DNA of 64,000 nt from Streptomyces xinghaiensis S187 (lineage in GTDB: Bacteria; Actinomycetota; Actinomycetes; Streptomycetales; Streptomycetaceae): contig NZ_CP023202.1 of assembly GCF_000220705.2 (NCBI RefSeq), positions 1,488,001-1,552,000 on the forward strand. Direction: 5' to 3'. The position numbers and the translations under genes were made by a program. The notes beneath the pieces were generated by a model. The model saw only the letters and a list, made by a program, of their open reading frames with translations. It made no database searches and was not told where the DNA came from. Below are positions 10,908 through 20,328 of the stretch, piece by piece; position 1 is the stretch's first letter; each line of letters begins with the position of its first letter.

Positions 10908-10920
10908 TACCATATTGCTC

Positions 10921-11514
10921 ATGACGCAAAACGAAGGCGAGTTGGAGAGCCTGGTGCGCAAGCGGATCCGCGCCCTGCGCGTCGCGCAGGGCTGGTCCCT
11001 GGAGGATCTGGCCACGCGCGCCCGGGTCAGCCAGTCCACCCTCTCCCGCATCGAGAACGGGCAGCGCCGTCTCGCCCTGGACCAGCTCGTCACCCTCGCG
11101 CGGGCCCTGGACACCTCCGTCGACCAGCTCGTCGCGACCGCCACCGAGGACGTCGTGACCAATCCGGTGATCGACAGCGCCCACACCCAGAAGCGCTGGT
11201 CCGTCAAGGCCGACCCCGGGATGATCGTCGTGCGCCAGCGCCTGACGAACCCGCCGCCGGACAGCCCTTCCCGGATGCGCGCCCACCCCGGCCGCGAATG
11301 GCTGGTCGTCCTCTCCGGCACCGCGGTCCTGATGCTGGGCAACCGGCGCTTCCGCGTCGAGACCGACCAGGCCGCCGAGTTCCCCACGATGCTCCCGCAC
11401 GCCTTCGGCGCCGAGGGCGGACCGTGCGAGATCCTGGGCATCTTCGACCGCGACGCCCGCCGCGGCCACCAGCGCGGCGAGGAGACGGGCAACGACGGCC
11501 GGCCCGTCCCGTGA
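10921..11514 (+). CDS. XRE-family regulator with C-terminal cupin domain
   Basis: A 197-residue regulator. The helix-turn-helix is at about residues 12-66 (RIRALRVAQGWSLEDLATRA, VSQSTLSRIENGQR), and the cupin barrel at about 105-175 (HPGREWLVVLSGTAVLMLGN). The cupin probably binds a small ligand that tunes DNA binding. The ATG lacks a clear SD; a short or absent leader is likely. It sits between the divergent flavoprotein gene and the methyltransferase gene, and matching palindromes precede both its own gene and the methyltransferase gene, so it is the obvious local regulator. Confidence 0.9.
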   Translation: MTQNEGELESLVRKRIRALRVAQGWSLEDLATRARVSQSTLSRIENGQRRLALDQLVTLARALDTSVDQLVATATEDVVTNPVIDSAHTQKRWSVKADPGMIVVRQRLTNPPPDSPSRMRAHPGREWLVVLSGTAVLMLGNRRFRVETDQAAEFPTMLPHAFGAEGGPCEILGIFDRDARRGHQRGEETGNDGRPVP

Positions 11515-11579
11515 GGGCGAGCCGCTTGCGCGTCCGGCAGTTCTTCCGGCCATCGTCTTGCGCACTCCGGGATCCATGG

Positions 11580-11592
11580 TGCCGATACGGCA
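11580..11592. promoter_or_regulatory. Palindrome TGCCG-ATA-CGGCA, probable XRE operator (site 2)
   Basis: Same half-sites and spacing as 10895-10907. It lies 22 nt before the chosen methyltransferase start. An alternative start at 11576 would put it inside the coding sequence, so the site also argues for the start at 11615. Confidence 0.55.
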
Positions 11593-11614
11593 TGACGGGT
11601 CCAGCATCGCTGTC

Positions 11615-12484
11615 ATGACCCATACCTCGGCGCACACAGCCCATGACCACACGAACACCCCTTCCCCGCACGAGCCGGACGCCGACGACATGGCGGACTT
11701 CCTCGATCTGGAGGCGGACGTGCTCGCCGGGCACCTGGCCTCCGTCACCGCGTGGCTGCCCGTCACCACGGAACCCCGCCACGTGGTGGACCTGGGGTGC
11801 GGAACCGGGGCCGGCACCTTCGCCCTGCTCACGCGCTTCCCCCGGGCGACCGTGACCGCCGTCGACGCATCGGCCCCCCACCTGCGCCGCCTGCGGGCGA
11901 GGGCCGAGGCGGACCGGGTGGCAGACCGGGTGCGCACCGTGCGGGCCGATCTCGACGCGGACTGGCCCGGCCTCGGCCGGCCCGAGCTCGTGTGGGCGTC
12001 TGCGTCGCTGCACCACGTGGCCGACCCCGACCGCACCCTGAGCACCGTCCACGACCTGCTCGCGCCCGGAGGGCTGTTCGCCCTCGTCGAGGTCGACAGC
12101 TTCCCCCGTTTCCTGCCCGAGGACGCCCCCGGGGACCGGCCCGGCCTGGAGGAGCGCTGCCACGCCGCCGTCGCGCAACGCCGCGCCGAGCACATGCCGC
12201 ACCTCGGCGCCGACTGGGGACCCCGGCTGGCCGCCGCCGGCTTCACCGTCGAGGGCGAACGCACCACGACCGTGCACGTGGAGAGTTCCGGCAACGAGGC
12301 GGTCGGCCCCTACGCGCTGAGCGTCCTCGGCCGTCTGCGCGACAGTGCCGCCGATGCCCTGGAGGCCGAGGACGTCGCCGCCCTCGACCGCCTGCTCGAC
12401 ACCGCCGGACCGGACAGCGTCCTGCGCCGCGGCGACCTCGCCGTCCGCACCACGCGCACCGTGTGGGCCGCGCGCCGCAGCTGA
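11615..12484 (+). CDS. Class I SAM-dependent methyltransferase
   Basis: A 289-residue methyltransferase. The SAM-binding motif is VVDLGCGTGAGTFALLTRF at about residue 56, the acidic post-II motif is VTAVDASAPHL, and ELVWASASLHHVADP corresponds to motif IV. The N-terminus is histidine-rich (THTSAHTAHDHTN). Its substrate is not evident. The start at 11615 is preferred because it lies after the palindrome at 11580-11592; no SD is seen before either candidate. Likely in the regulon of the XRE-cupin protein together with the flavoprotein. Convergent with the glycosyltransferase gene. Confidence 0.88.
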   Translation: MTHTSAHTAHDHTNTPSPHEPDADDMADFLDLEADVLAGHLASVTAWLPVTTEPRHVVDLGCGTGAGTFALLTRFPRATVTAVDASAPHLRRLRARAEADRVADRVRTVRADLDADWPGLGRPELVWASASLHHVADPDRTLSTVHDLLAPGGLFALVEVDSFPRFLPEDAPGDRPGLEERCHAAVAQRRAEHMPHLGADWGPRLAAAGFTVEGERTTTVHVESSGNEAVGPYALSVLGRLRDSAADALEAEDVAALDRLLDTAGPDSVLRRGDLAVRTTRTVWAARRS

Positions 12485-12562
12485 CCGCCGTCACACGGCG
12501 GCGACGCGGAACGGCACCGGCCGTCGCCCGCTCTCGCGGCGTTCGGGGCGGCGCCCCGGCGC

Positions 12563-14140
12563 TCAGCCGCCCGCGCCGCCGCCACCGGCGGCGTCCCCGC
12601 GCAGCACGTACAGCACCGCCCCGTCCACCCGCTCCACCGGCTCGTAGCGCTCGCGCAGCAGCTCGCGGAGTTCCGGGACGCGGGCGGGGCCGTACGGCTT
12701 GCCCCGGGAGTCGTCCACGATCAACTCCGGCGGGGCGGACGCCAGTTCGCGCCGGAAGACCGGCCAGCTCCCCGGCACGGCGTGGCGCGGGCCCACCTGC
12801 CGGCCGTCCTCCCGGCCCCCGCTGTAGTTGGTGAGCAGTCCGGCCGTCAGGAAGCGGGTGGCGGGCGGGCGGCCGGCGAACCAGTACTGCTCGGGGTGCA
12901 TCCCCCAGAACAGCACCCGGTCGGACGGGTCCGTGCGCCGCTCCACCCGCTCGGCCAGCCGCCGGGCATGGTTCAGTTCCCCGCTGGGCGCGAGCACCCC
13001 CCACCCGGCGAACGCCAGGCAGGACGCGGCCGAGACGAGGACGGCACCGCGCGTCCACGGCCGGGGCAGCCGCCGCAGCGCCGCCGTGCCGAGGAGCACC
13101 AGCGGCGGGATGAGCTGGAGGAAGTAGTGCCCGAAGAAGTGGAAACCGGTGGTCACGGCGAGCGCCGAGGAGGCCGTCCACACCCACAGGTCCCCGGTGA
13201 GGGCACCGGCGCGGAGGGCACGGCGGAACAGTACGGCCGCGAGCGGCACCAGCAGCCCGGCGCAGGCCGCGGCGAGCAGGCCCGCGTTGCCCGCCGCACG
13301 GCTCAGGACGTGGAGCACGGAGCCGTCCGGGGAGGCGTAGCCGGCCGAGCCCGTGACCGTCCAGAAGAGGAAGCCCCGCGGATCGGTGAGGAGCGCCGCC
13401 GCGGCGACCGGGACCACGGCGCCGCCGGCCAGCCGCAGCAGCGCCCGCCACCGCTTCCCGGGGAGGCCGTGCCGCCAGAGCAGCCACAGGACGGGCAGCA
13501 GCACCGCCGCCCCGGTCTGCTTGGTGAGGGCGGCCGCCGCCACCATCAGCCCGGCGGCGCCCCACCGGGCGCGGTCGGCGGACCACACCGCGGCGGCGGT
13601 CGCGGGCAGCATGAAGACGCCGAAGGAGGCCGCCTGGGTGTCCTCGGGGTTGAGGCCGATGGAGACCAGCGCGTACAGCACACCGGCGGTGCGCCCGGCC
13701 GGGTCGCCCCAGCGGCGGCGGGCGAGCGAGGCGAGCAGCACCGCCGTCAGCAGCTGGGCGAGGACGGCGAGGGCGCGCAGCGGCCACAGCGAGTCGTCGC
13801 CGAAGAGGGCGAAGGCGCCCTGGTAGAGCCAGGGCAGCAGCGGCGGCTTGCGGTCGACGACCGTCTCGTAGAGCGATCCGCCCGCGGCGAGCATCCGTGC
13901 CTGGACGGCGAGATAGCCCTCGTCCGGGTTCCACAGCGGGCGGAGGAAGGACGGCAGCCGCGCCACCAGGACGATCCCCGCGAGCAGCGGCAGCAGCCGC
14001 GCCCAGTACCGCCGCCGGCCCGGGTGCGCGGGCGGTCCGTCCGGCCCCTCCGGCCCGTCCGGCCTGCGGGGCGCGGGCAGCGGGAGGCCCCGCGGGGACG
14101 GGGCGTCGGCGCGTACGGAGGGGGACGACTCGGCGGGCAT
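12563..14140 (-). CDS. Multi-pass membrane glycosyltransferase (GT39/ArnT-like)
   Basis: A 525-residue polytopic protein. After a proline-rich tail, the first membrane helix (ARLLPLLAGIVLVARL) is followed by LWNPDEGYLAVQARML, the DE-containing first loop typical of polyprenyl-phosphate-dependent mannosyl/arabinosyl-type transferases. About ten more hydrophobic segments follow, with VDRKPPLLPWLYQ in the next loop. The C-terminal 120 residues form a soluble extracytoplasmic domain (RVLFWGMHPEQYWFAGRPPA). It probably moves a sugar from a lipid carrier to a wall polymer or protein. TTGGAG seven bases before the ATG fixes the start. Confidence 0.85.
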   Translation of the reverse strand: MPAESSPSVRADAPSPRGLPLPAPRRPDGPEGPDGPPAHPGRRRYWARLLPLLAGIVLVARLPSFLRPLWNPDEGYLAVQARMLAAGGSLYETVVDRKPPLLPWLYQGAFALFGDDSLWPLRALAVLAQLLTAVLLASLARRRWGDPAGRTAGVLYALVSIGLNPEDTQAASFGVFMLPATAAAVWSADRARWGAAGLMVAAAALTKQTGAAVLLPVLWLLWRHGLPGKRWRALLRLAGGAVVPVAAAALLTDPRGFLFWTVTGSAGYASPDGSVLHVLSRAAGNAGLLAAACAGLLVPLAAVLFRRALRAGALTGDLWVWTASSALAVTTGFHFFGHYFLQLIPPLVLLGTAALRRLPRPWTRGAVLVSAASCLAFAGWGVLAPSGELNHARRLAERVERRTDPSDRVLFWGMHPEQYWFAGRPPATRFLTAGLLTNYSGGREDGRQVGPRHAVPGSWPVFRRELASAPPELIVDDSRGKPYGPARVPELRELLRERYEPVERVDGAVLYVLRGDAAGGGGAGG

Positions 14141-14217
14141 GCGCTCCAACGTAAGGCCCCGCGCCGGGCCGCGGGCGGCGAGCCCCGGTTCCCGCGAGCC
14201 CGCGCCGGGCCGGAGCC

Positions 14218-15741
14218 CTAGGCCGCGGGCCGGTCCGCGCCGCCGTGGAGGCGGCTGCGGCGGCGGCCGTAGAGGAAGTACAGCAGGACGCCCGCGGCCA
14301 TCCAGACGACGAACCGCAGCCAGGTCTCGCCGGAGAGGTTGAGCATCAGCCAGCCCGAGGCCAGCACGGAGACGACCGGCAGCAGCGGCACCAGCGGGGT
14401 GCGGAAGGAGCGCGGCAGGTCGGGCCGGGTACGGCGGAGGATGATCACACCGAGGGCGGTGACGACGAAGGCGAAGAGGGTGCCGATGTTCACCAGCTCG
14501 GCGAGCTCCGAGATGCTGGTGAAACCGGCGATGACGGCCGCGGTCACGCCGAGCAGGACCGTGGAGCGGTAGGGCGTGCGGAAGCGCGGGTGGACCTGGG
14601 AGAAGGTCTTGGGCAGCAGCCCGTCCCGGCTCATCGCGAAGAAGACCCGGGTCTGGCCGAGCAGCATGATCATGCAGACGGTGGTGAGGCCGACGGCCGC
14701 GCCGAAGCTGATCAGCCCGGCCCAGAAGGGGTGGCCGGTCGCCTTGAAGGCGTCGGCGAGCGGGGCGTCCACGGACAGCTCGGTGTACTTCTGCATCCCC
14801 GTCACGACGATGGAGACGGCGATGTAGAGCACGGTGGTGACGGCGAGCGTGCCGAGGATGCCGCGGGGCAGGTCGCGCTGCGGGTTGCGGGTCTCCTCGG
14901 CGGCGGTGGCGACGATGTCGAAGCCGATGTACGCGAAGAAGACGATGGCGGCGCCGGTGAAGATCCCCATCAGGCCGAAGGTGGACGGGGTGTAGCCGAA
15001 GAGCAGCTGGACCAGCGGCGCCCCGATGTCGGCGCCCCCGCCCGAGCCGGTGTCCCGCGCGGGCGGCACGAAGGGGTCGTAGTTCTCCGCCCGGATGAAG
15101 AAGGCCCCGACGACGATCACGATCAGCACCACGGCGACCTTGACCGCCACGATGACGGAGGTGACGCGCGCGGACAGCTTCATCCCGGCGACGAGGACGG
15201 CCGTCAGCGTCAGCACCAGCAGGAAGGCCAGCAGGTCGAAGGCGAACCCGCTCTGCTCGCTGGTGCCGGCGAGGGCCTCCGGCAGCTGCCAGCCGGCGTT
15301 GTCCAGCAGGGAGCGGATGTAGCCGGACCAGCCGACGGCCACCACCGCGCAGCCGAGGGCGAGTTCGAGCATGAGGTCCCAGCCGATGATCCAGGCGGGC
15401 AGCTCGCCGAGCGAGGCGTAGGCGAAGGTGTACGCGGAACCGGCCACGGGCACGGTGGAGGCGAACTCCGCGTAGCAGATGGCCGCCAGGGCGCAGACGA
15501 GGCCGGAGACGGCGAAGGAGACGGCCACCGCCGGGCCGGCGGTCTCCTTGGCCACGGCGCCGGTGAGCACGAAGATGCCGGTGCCGATGACGACGCCCAC
15601 GCCGAAGACCATGAGGTCGAAGGCGGAGAGCGACTTGCTGAGCCGGTGGTCCGGTTCCTCCGTGTCGCTGATGGACTGTTCGACCGTCTTGGTCCGGAGG
15701 ACGCCGCCCGGCCCGCGGGTTCCCGTCTTTCCCTGGCTCAC
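14218..15741 (-). CDS. APC-family amino-acid permease (cationic amino acid type)
   Basis: A 507-residue transporter with 12-14 hydrophobic helices. The first helix has GVGVVIGTGIFVLTG, the helix-break motif of the amino acid-polyamine-organocation superfamily, followed by AGPAVAVSFAVSGLVCALAA. The length and SLSAFDLMVFG lead-in match the CAT branch, which commonly takes up cationic amino acids; the exact substrate cannot be read from sequence. The GTG start has GGAGG nearby. It lies downstream of dxs on the same strand but behind a hairpin, so it is probably a separate unit. Confidence 0.9.
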   Translation of the reverse strand: MSQGKTGTRGPGGVLRTKTVEQSISDTEEPDHRLSKSLSAFDLMVFGVGVVIGTGIFVLTGAVAKETAGPAVAVSFAVSGLVCALAAICYAEFASTVPVAGSAYTFAYASLGELPAWIIGWDLMLELALGCAVVAVGWSGYIRSLLDNAGWQLPEALAGTSEQSGFAFDLLAFLLVLTLTAVLVAGMKLSARVTSVIVAVKVAVVLIVIVVGAFFIRAENYDPFVPPARDTGSGGGADIGAPLVQLLFGYTPSTFGLMGIFTGAAIVFFAYIGFDIVATAAEETRNPQRDLPRGILGTLAVTTVLYIAVSIVVTGMQKYTELSVDAPLADAFKATGHPFWAGLISFGAAVGLTTVCMIMLLGQTRVFFAMSRDGLLPKTFSQVHPRFRTPYRSTVLLGVTAAVIAGFTSISELAELVNIGTLFAFVVTALGVIILRRTRPDLPRSFRTPLVPLLPVVSVLASGWLMLNLSGETWLRFVVWMAAGVLLYFLYGRRRSRLHGGADRPAA

Positions 15742-15889
15742 CGTCCACCTCCACGCGCTCGCTCGTCGGCGTCATGCTTCACGTGCCCCCGTCCGGGCGG
15801 GGCACTACACCGCCGGGCGGAGGGGAATTCACCTCATCGGACGAGCGCGGGGCGCGGGAACGGGGACGGAGCCGCCCGGGCACGGAGAC

Positions 15890-15929
15890 GGGCCGGCCGA
15901 CGCGCCGTGACGGTCGCGCCGGCCGGCCC
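15890..15929 (-). terminator. Hairpin downstream of dxs
   Basis: Arms 15890-15904 and 15915-15929 pair over 15 bp with one mismatch around a 10-nt loop, 31 nt after the dxs stop codon. Confidence 0.6.
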
Positions 15930-15959
15930 GGGGCCGTACGGGGGTGGGGCGCGGGCGGG

Positions 15960-17912
15960 TCAGTCGCCGGCCACCTCGGCCGGCTCGGTGTCGTAGCGGC
16001 CGTCGAGCTTCGCCACCAGGCCGGTGACCTGGCGGGCGATGTCGGGCGCCGTCAGGCCGATCTCGGCCAGGACCTCCTTGCGGGAGGCGTGGTCGAGGAA
16101 GCGCTGCGGGATGCCGAAGTCGCGCAGCGGCACGTCCACTCCGGCGTCGCGGAGCGCCTGGGCGATCGCCGAGCCGACGCCGCCGGCGCGGCCGTTGTCC
16201 TCGACCGTGACCACGACCCGGTGCCGGTCGGCGAGCGCGGGCAGCTGCTCGTCCACGGGCTTGACCCAGCGGGGGTCGACGACGGTCGCGGAGATGCCCT
16301 GCTTGTCCAGGAGCCCGGCGATCTCCAGGCACATCGGGGCGAGCGCGCCGACGGAGACGAGGAGGACGTCCGCCTGCGAGCCGTCCCGCGTCTGCGTGTC
16401 CTCGGCCGGCTCGCGCAGGACGTCCATGCCGCCGATGCGGCGGACGGCCGCGACCGCCGGGCCGACCGCGCCCTTGGAGTAGCGCACGACGGTGGGGGCG
16501 TCGTCGACGGTGACGGCCTCGCGGAGCTGGGCGCGGAGCTGGTCGGCGTCGCGCGGGGCGGCGATCCGCAGGCCGGGCACGACCTGGAGGATGGACAGGT
16601 CCCACATGCCGTTGTGCGAGGCGCCGTCGGTGCCGGTGACGCCGGCCCGGTCGAGCACGAAGGTGACCCCGCACTTGTGCAGCGCCACGTCCATCAGCAC
16701 CTGGTCGAAGGCGCGGTTGAGGAAGGTGGCGTAGACGGCGAAGACGGGGTGCAGGCCGCCGGTGGCCAGGCCGGCCGCCGAGACGGCGCCGTGCTGCTCG
16801 GCGATGCCCACGTCGTAGACCCGGTCGGGGAAGGTCTTGGCGAACTTCTCCAGGCCGACCGGCTGGAGCATGGCCGCGGTGATCGCGACGATGTCCTTCC
16901 GCTCCCGGCCGAGCTTCACCATCTCCTCGCCGAAGACGGAGGTCCAGTCGGCGCCGGCGGCGGAGACGGGCAGGCCGGTGTCGGGGTGGATGACGGGGAC
17001 GGCGTGGAAGCGGTCGGCCTCGTCCTCCAGGGCGGGCGAGTAGCCGCGGCCCTTCTCGGTGAGGCAGTGGACGATGACGGGGCCGCCGAACCGCTTGGCG
17101 CGCACCAGGGCCGACTCCAGGGCCTCGATGTCGTGGCCGTCGATGGGGCCGACGTACTTGAGGCCGAGGTCCTCGAACATGCCCTGCGGGGCGATGAAGT
17201 CCTTGAGGCCCTTCTTGGCGCCGTGCAGCGTCTCGTACAGCGGGCGGCCGACGACCGGGGTGCGCTCCAGGAGGTCCTTGCCGCGGGCGAGGAAGCGCTC
17301 GTAGCCGTCGGTGACGCGGAGGGTGGCGAGGTGGTCGGCGAGGCCGCCGATGGTGGGGGCGTAGGAGCGCTCGTTGTCGTTGACGACGATGACCAGGGGG
17401 CGGTCCTTGGCGGCGGCGATGTTGTTCAGCGCCTCCCAGGCCATGCCGCCGGTCAGGGCGCCGTCGCCGATGACGGCGACCACGTGGTCCTCGCGGCCCA
17501 GCACCTGGTTGGCCTTGGCCAGGCCGTCGGCCCAGCCCAGCACCGTCGAGGCGTGGCTGTTCTCGATCACGTCGTGCTCGGACTCGGCCCGGGAGGGATA
17601 TCCGGACAGACCGCCCTTGGCCCGGAGCTTCGAGAAATCCTGACGCCCCGTCAGGAGCTTGTGGACATAGGACTGGTGGCCGGTGTCGAAGAGCACCTTG
17701 TCCCGCGGGGACTCGAAGGCGCGGTGCAGGGCGATCGTCAGCTCGACGACGCCCAGGTTCGGTCCGAGGTGACCGCCCGTCCTGGAAACGGCCTCGACGA
17801 GGAAGGTCCGGATCTCGCCGGCCAGCCGGGCGAGCTGTTCCTGGTCCAGCCGGTCCAGATCGCGCGGTCCGGTGATGCGGGACAGCAGCTCCCGCTCTTC
17901 GCGCGGCACCAT
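15960..17912 (-). CDS. dxs: 1-deoxy-D-xylulose-5-phosphate synthase
   Basis: A 650-residue thiamine-diphosphate enzyme that condenses pyruvate with glyceraldehyde-3-phosphate, the first step of the MEP isoprenoid pathway. Seen: SRTGGHLGPNLGVVELTIAL, GDGALTGGMAWEALNN (ThDP/Mg site), KYVGPIDGHDIEALE, DRAGVTGTDGASHNG and the C-terminal transketolase domain with VEDNGRAGGVGSAI. Length is normal. The ATG at 17912 is listed; a GTG at 17918 has better spacing (5 nt) from the AGAGGAG SD and is equally possible. Streptomyces often carry two dxs genes; this one matches the copy next to the xyl operon. Confidence 0.95.
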   Translation of the reverse strand: MVPREERELLSRITGPRDLDRLDQEQLARLAGEIRTFLVEAVSRTGGHLGPNLGVVELTIALHRAFESPRDKVLFDTGHQSYVHKLLTGRQDFSKLRAKGGLSGYPSRAESEHDVIENSHASTVLGWADGLAKANQVLGREDHVVAVIGDGALTGGMAWEALNNIAAAKDRPLVIVVNDNERSYAPTIGGLADHLATLRVTDGYERFLARGKDLLERTPVVGRPLYETLHGAKKGLKDFIAPQGMFEDLGLKYVGPIDGHDIEALESALVRAKRFGGPVIVHCLTEKGRGYSPALEDEADRFHAVPVIHPDTGLPVSAAGADWTSVFGEEMVKLGRERKDIVAITAAMLQPVGLEKFAKTFPDRVYDVGIAEQHGAVSAAGLATGGLHPVFAVYATFLNRAFDQVLMDVALHKCGVTFVLDRAGVTGTDGASHNGMWDLSILQVVPGLRIAAPRDADQLRAQLREAVTVDDAPTVVRYSKGAVGPAVAAVRRIGGMDVLREPAEDTQTRDGSQADVLLVSVGALAPMCLEIAGLLDKQGISATVVDPRWVKPVDEQLPALADRHRVVVTVEDNGRAGGVGSAIAQALRDAGVDVPLRDFGIPQRFLDHASRKEVLAEIGLTAPDIARQVTGLVAKLDGRYDTEPAEVAGD

Positions 17913-18136
17913 TGCCACTGTGTCTCCTCTTGGCCGTCTTGCTTTCGAGCACATTGCCGGTCCGCTGAGTCTAATGTTCCCTTTCGGACGGCGCGGACCC
18001 GGCCGCGGTGGAGGACGGCCCGCACGGACCACCGGAGCGGTCCGCGCGGACCGGGCCGCGCGGCGGGAGGCCCGTCCCCGCGGGCCCCGGGGGCCGTCCG
18101 CCGGCCCTCGTGCGCCCCGGCGCCCGGACGCACGGA

Positions 18137-18170
18137 TGCCCGGTACCGGCCGCGAGGCCGGTACCGGGCA
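18137..18170 (-). terminator. Terminator downstream of the xylFGH operon
   Basis: A perfect 15-bp inverted repeat (18137-18151 and 18156-18170) closed by a GCGA tetraloop, 20 nt after the permease stop codon. It separates the sugar importer from dxs, which reads in the same direction. Confidence 0.8.
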
Positions 18171-18189
18171 CGTCCGCACGGGCAGCCGG

Positions 18190-19458
18190 TCAGGTGCGGC
18201 CCGCCGACTTCTGGGTGCGGCGCGAGACCGAGTCGATCACGACGGCGGCGAGGAGCACCGCACCGGTGATCATGTACTGGATCTCACTCGCCATGCCGAG
18301 CAGGTTGAGGCCCTGCTGGATGGACTGGATGACCAGCATGCCCAGCAGCGCGGACCAGATCTTGCCGCGTCCGCCGAAGAGGCTGGTGCCGCCGATGACC
18401 GCGGCCGCGATCACGCTCATCAGCACGTTGCCGGCGCCGAGGCTCTTGGTCGCGCCGCCGGACTGGCTGGCGATGAAGAGGCCGCCGAAGGCCGCCAGCA
18501 GACCGGCGATCATGAAGACCGTGATCCGGATCTTCTCCACGTTGATGCCCGCGCGGCGCGCCGCCTCGGCGTTGCCGCCGACCGCGAAGATCTGCCGGCC
18601 GTAGGTGGTGCGCCGCACGACGAAGTCGGCGAACACCAGCACGGCGAGGAAGAGCACCAGCGCCAGCGGCAGGCCGCGGGACTGGTTGAGCTGGTACGCG
18701 GCGGCGAACGCGACGGCCGCGAGCACGCCGGCCCGGAACAGCACCTCGCCGAAGGGGCGGTGCAGCAGCCCCGCGGCCCGCCGGCGGCGGCTGTCGAGCA
18801 CCATCGCGAGGAAGTAGGCGGCGACGGCCGCGCCGGCCAGGCCGTAGGCGGCCGCGACGTCCGAGAAGTAGTAGTTGGTCAGGTTCTCGACGATGCTGCC
18901 GGAGGGCGTGTTGATGCTGCCCTCGGAGCCCATCAGCCAGATCTGCAGACCGCTCCAGCCAAGGAAGCCGGCCAGCGTGACCACAAAGGCCGGGACGCCG
19001 ACCTTGGCGAAGAAGAAGCCGTGGAGGCCGCCGATGAGGGCGCCCGCGGCGACGGCGATCAGGACGGACGGCAGGTCGCCCATGCCGTTGGTGACGCTCA
19101 GCACCGCCCAGATGGCGGCGCCCACGCCGGCGACGGAGCCGACGGAGAGGTCGATCTCGCCGAGCAGCAGGACGAAGACGATGCCGACGGCCATGATGCC
19201 CTGGCCGGCGATGTAGACGCTGATGTTGCTGAGGCTGCCCGCGGAGAGGAAGCTCTCGTCCAGCGACTGGAAGATGATGCCGATGGCCACCAGGCCGAGG
19301 ACGACCGGTATGGAGCCGAGCTCGCCGCCGCGTATCTTGCGCTTGAACTCGGTGAGGTAGCCCTTCAGGCCCTGCTCGCGGACGAGCAGCCGGGGGTCGA
19401 CGGCGCCGGCCGGGGCGGGCGCCCCCTGGGCGGAACCTTTCTGCACGGTGTGGCTCAT
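18190..19458 (-). CDS. xylH: Sugar ABC transporter permease (xylose type)
   Basis: A 422-residue inner-membrane permease of the ribose/xylose (CUT2) class with about 10-12 hydrophobic segments. Seen: GQGIMAVGIVFVLLLGEIDLS and SVGSVAGVGAAIWA, the CUT2 signature, and NAEAARRAGINVEKIRITVF, the ATPase-coupling loop. The residue count fits XylH rather than the shorter RbsC. The start overlaps the ATPase stop by 4 nt (ATGA), so the pair is coupled. It partners the ATPase at 19455 and the binding protein at 20422. Confidence 0.92.
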   Translation of the reverse strand: MSHTVQKGSAQGAPAPAGAVDPRLLVREQGLKGYLTEFKRKIRGGELGSIPVVLGLVAIGIIFQSLDESFLSAGSLSNISVYIAGQGIMAVGIVFVLLLGEIDLSVGSVAGVGAAIWAVLSVTNGMGDLPSVLIAVAAGALIGGLHGFFFAKVGVPAFVVTLAGFLGWSGLQIWLMGSEGSINTPSGSIVENLTNYYFSDVAAAYGLAGAAVAAYFLAMVLDSRRRRAAGLLHRPFGEVLFRAGVLAAVAFAAAYQLNQSRGLPLALVLFLAVLVFADFVVRRTTYGRQIFAVGGNAEAARRAGINVEKIRITVFMIAGLLAAFGGLFIASQSGGATKSLGAGNVLMSVIAAAVIGGTSLFGGRGKIWSALLGMLVIQSIQQGLNLLGMASEIQYMITGAVLLAAVVIDSVSRRTQKSAGRT

Positions 19459-20234
19459 CGTCCTGCCTCCGTGGTGCGCGCCTGGCGACGGGTCACGGCG
19501 TTGTCCGTGGCACCCGTGATGGCGGCGATGATCTGTTCGTGGGAGGTCGTCCGGACCGGGAAGACCCCGTTGTTGCGGCCGAGGCGCAGCACCGCCACCT
19601 TGTCGGCGACGGCCTTCACGTCGGCCATGTTGTGGCTGATGAGGATGACGCCGAGGCCGCGTTCCCGCAGCCGCTCCACCAGGTCGAGCACCTGCGCGGT
19701 CTGCTCGACGCCGAGGGCCGCGGTCGGCTCGTCCAGGATGACGACCTCGGGGTCGCCGACCAGGGCGCGGGCGATGGCCACCACCTGGCGCTGGCCGCCG
19801 GAGAGGGAGGCGACGGGGATGCGCACACTGGGGATGCGGATGGAGAGGGTGTCCAGCAGCTGCTGGGCCCGCTTCTCCATCGCGACCTCGTTGATGACCC
19901 CGGCGCGGCGGAGCTCGCTGCCGAGGAAGAGGTTGGCGACGACGTCGAGGTTGTCGCAGAGCGCCAGGTCCTGGTAGACGGTGGCGATTCCCAGGTCCTG
20001 GGAGTCGTGGGGCTTGTCGATCCGGACCCTGCGGCCCTTCCACTCGATGACGCCCTCATCGATGGGGTGCACCCCGGCGATGGTCTTGACCAGGGTGGAC
20101 TTGCCGGCGCCGTTGTCGCCGACCAGGGCGACGACCTCGCCCGGATGGATCTCCAGTTCGACGTCGGTGAGCGCCTGTACGGCGCCGAACCGCTTGGAGA
20201 CCCCGCGCAACGCCAGCACGGGCGTAGCGGACAC
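19455..20234 (-). CDS. xylG: Sugar ABC transporter ATPase (xylose type)
   Basis: A 259-residue single ABC domain. Walker A VGDNGAGKSTLVKTI, Q-loop ATVYQDLALCDNL, signature ASLSGGQRQVVAIARALVGD, Walker B VVILDEPTAALG, and the H-loop in LGVILISHNMADV. Only one nucleotide-binding domain is present, unlike the double-domain XylG of enteric bacteria, so it should act as a homodimer. The GTG at 20234 is the start because the AAGGAG SD abuts the ATG at 20243 with no spacing but is nine bases from this GTG. A large hairpin separates it from xylF. Confidence 0.93.
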   Translation of the reverse strand: MSATPVLALRGVSKRFGAVQALTDVELEIHPGEVVALVGDNGAGKSTLVKTIAGVHPIDEGVIEWKGRRVRIDKPHDSQDLGIATVYQDLALCDNLDVVANLFLGSELRRAGVINEVAMEKRAQQLLDTLSIRIPSVRIPVASLSGGQRQVVAIARALVGDPEVVILDEPTAALGVEQTAQVLDLVERLRERGLGVILISHNMADVKAVADKVAVLRLGRNNGVFPVRTTSHEQIIAAITGATDNAVTRRQARTTEAGR

Positions 20235-20328
20235 GTGAATCATCTCCTTAGCCGCCTTCACAGGCGGAGGGGGGTGCCGCGCCTTGTGGGCGCGAAGGTG
20301 GTGCGAGCAGCGACGGATGGTGCCGCCG

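Noticed and set aside
20235..20243. ATG at 20243 as the xylG start
   Set aside because: The SD directly abuts it with no spacer; GTG 20234 is nine bases from the SD.
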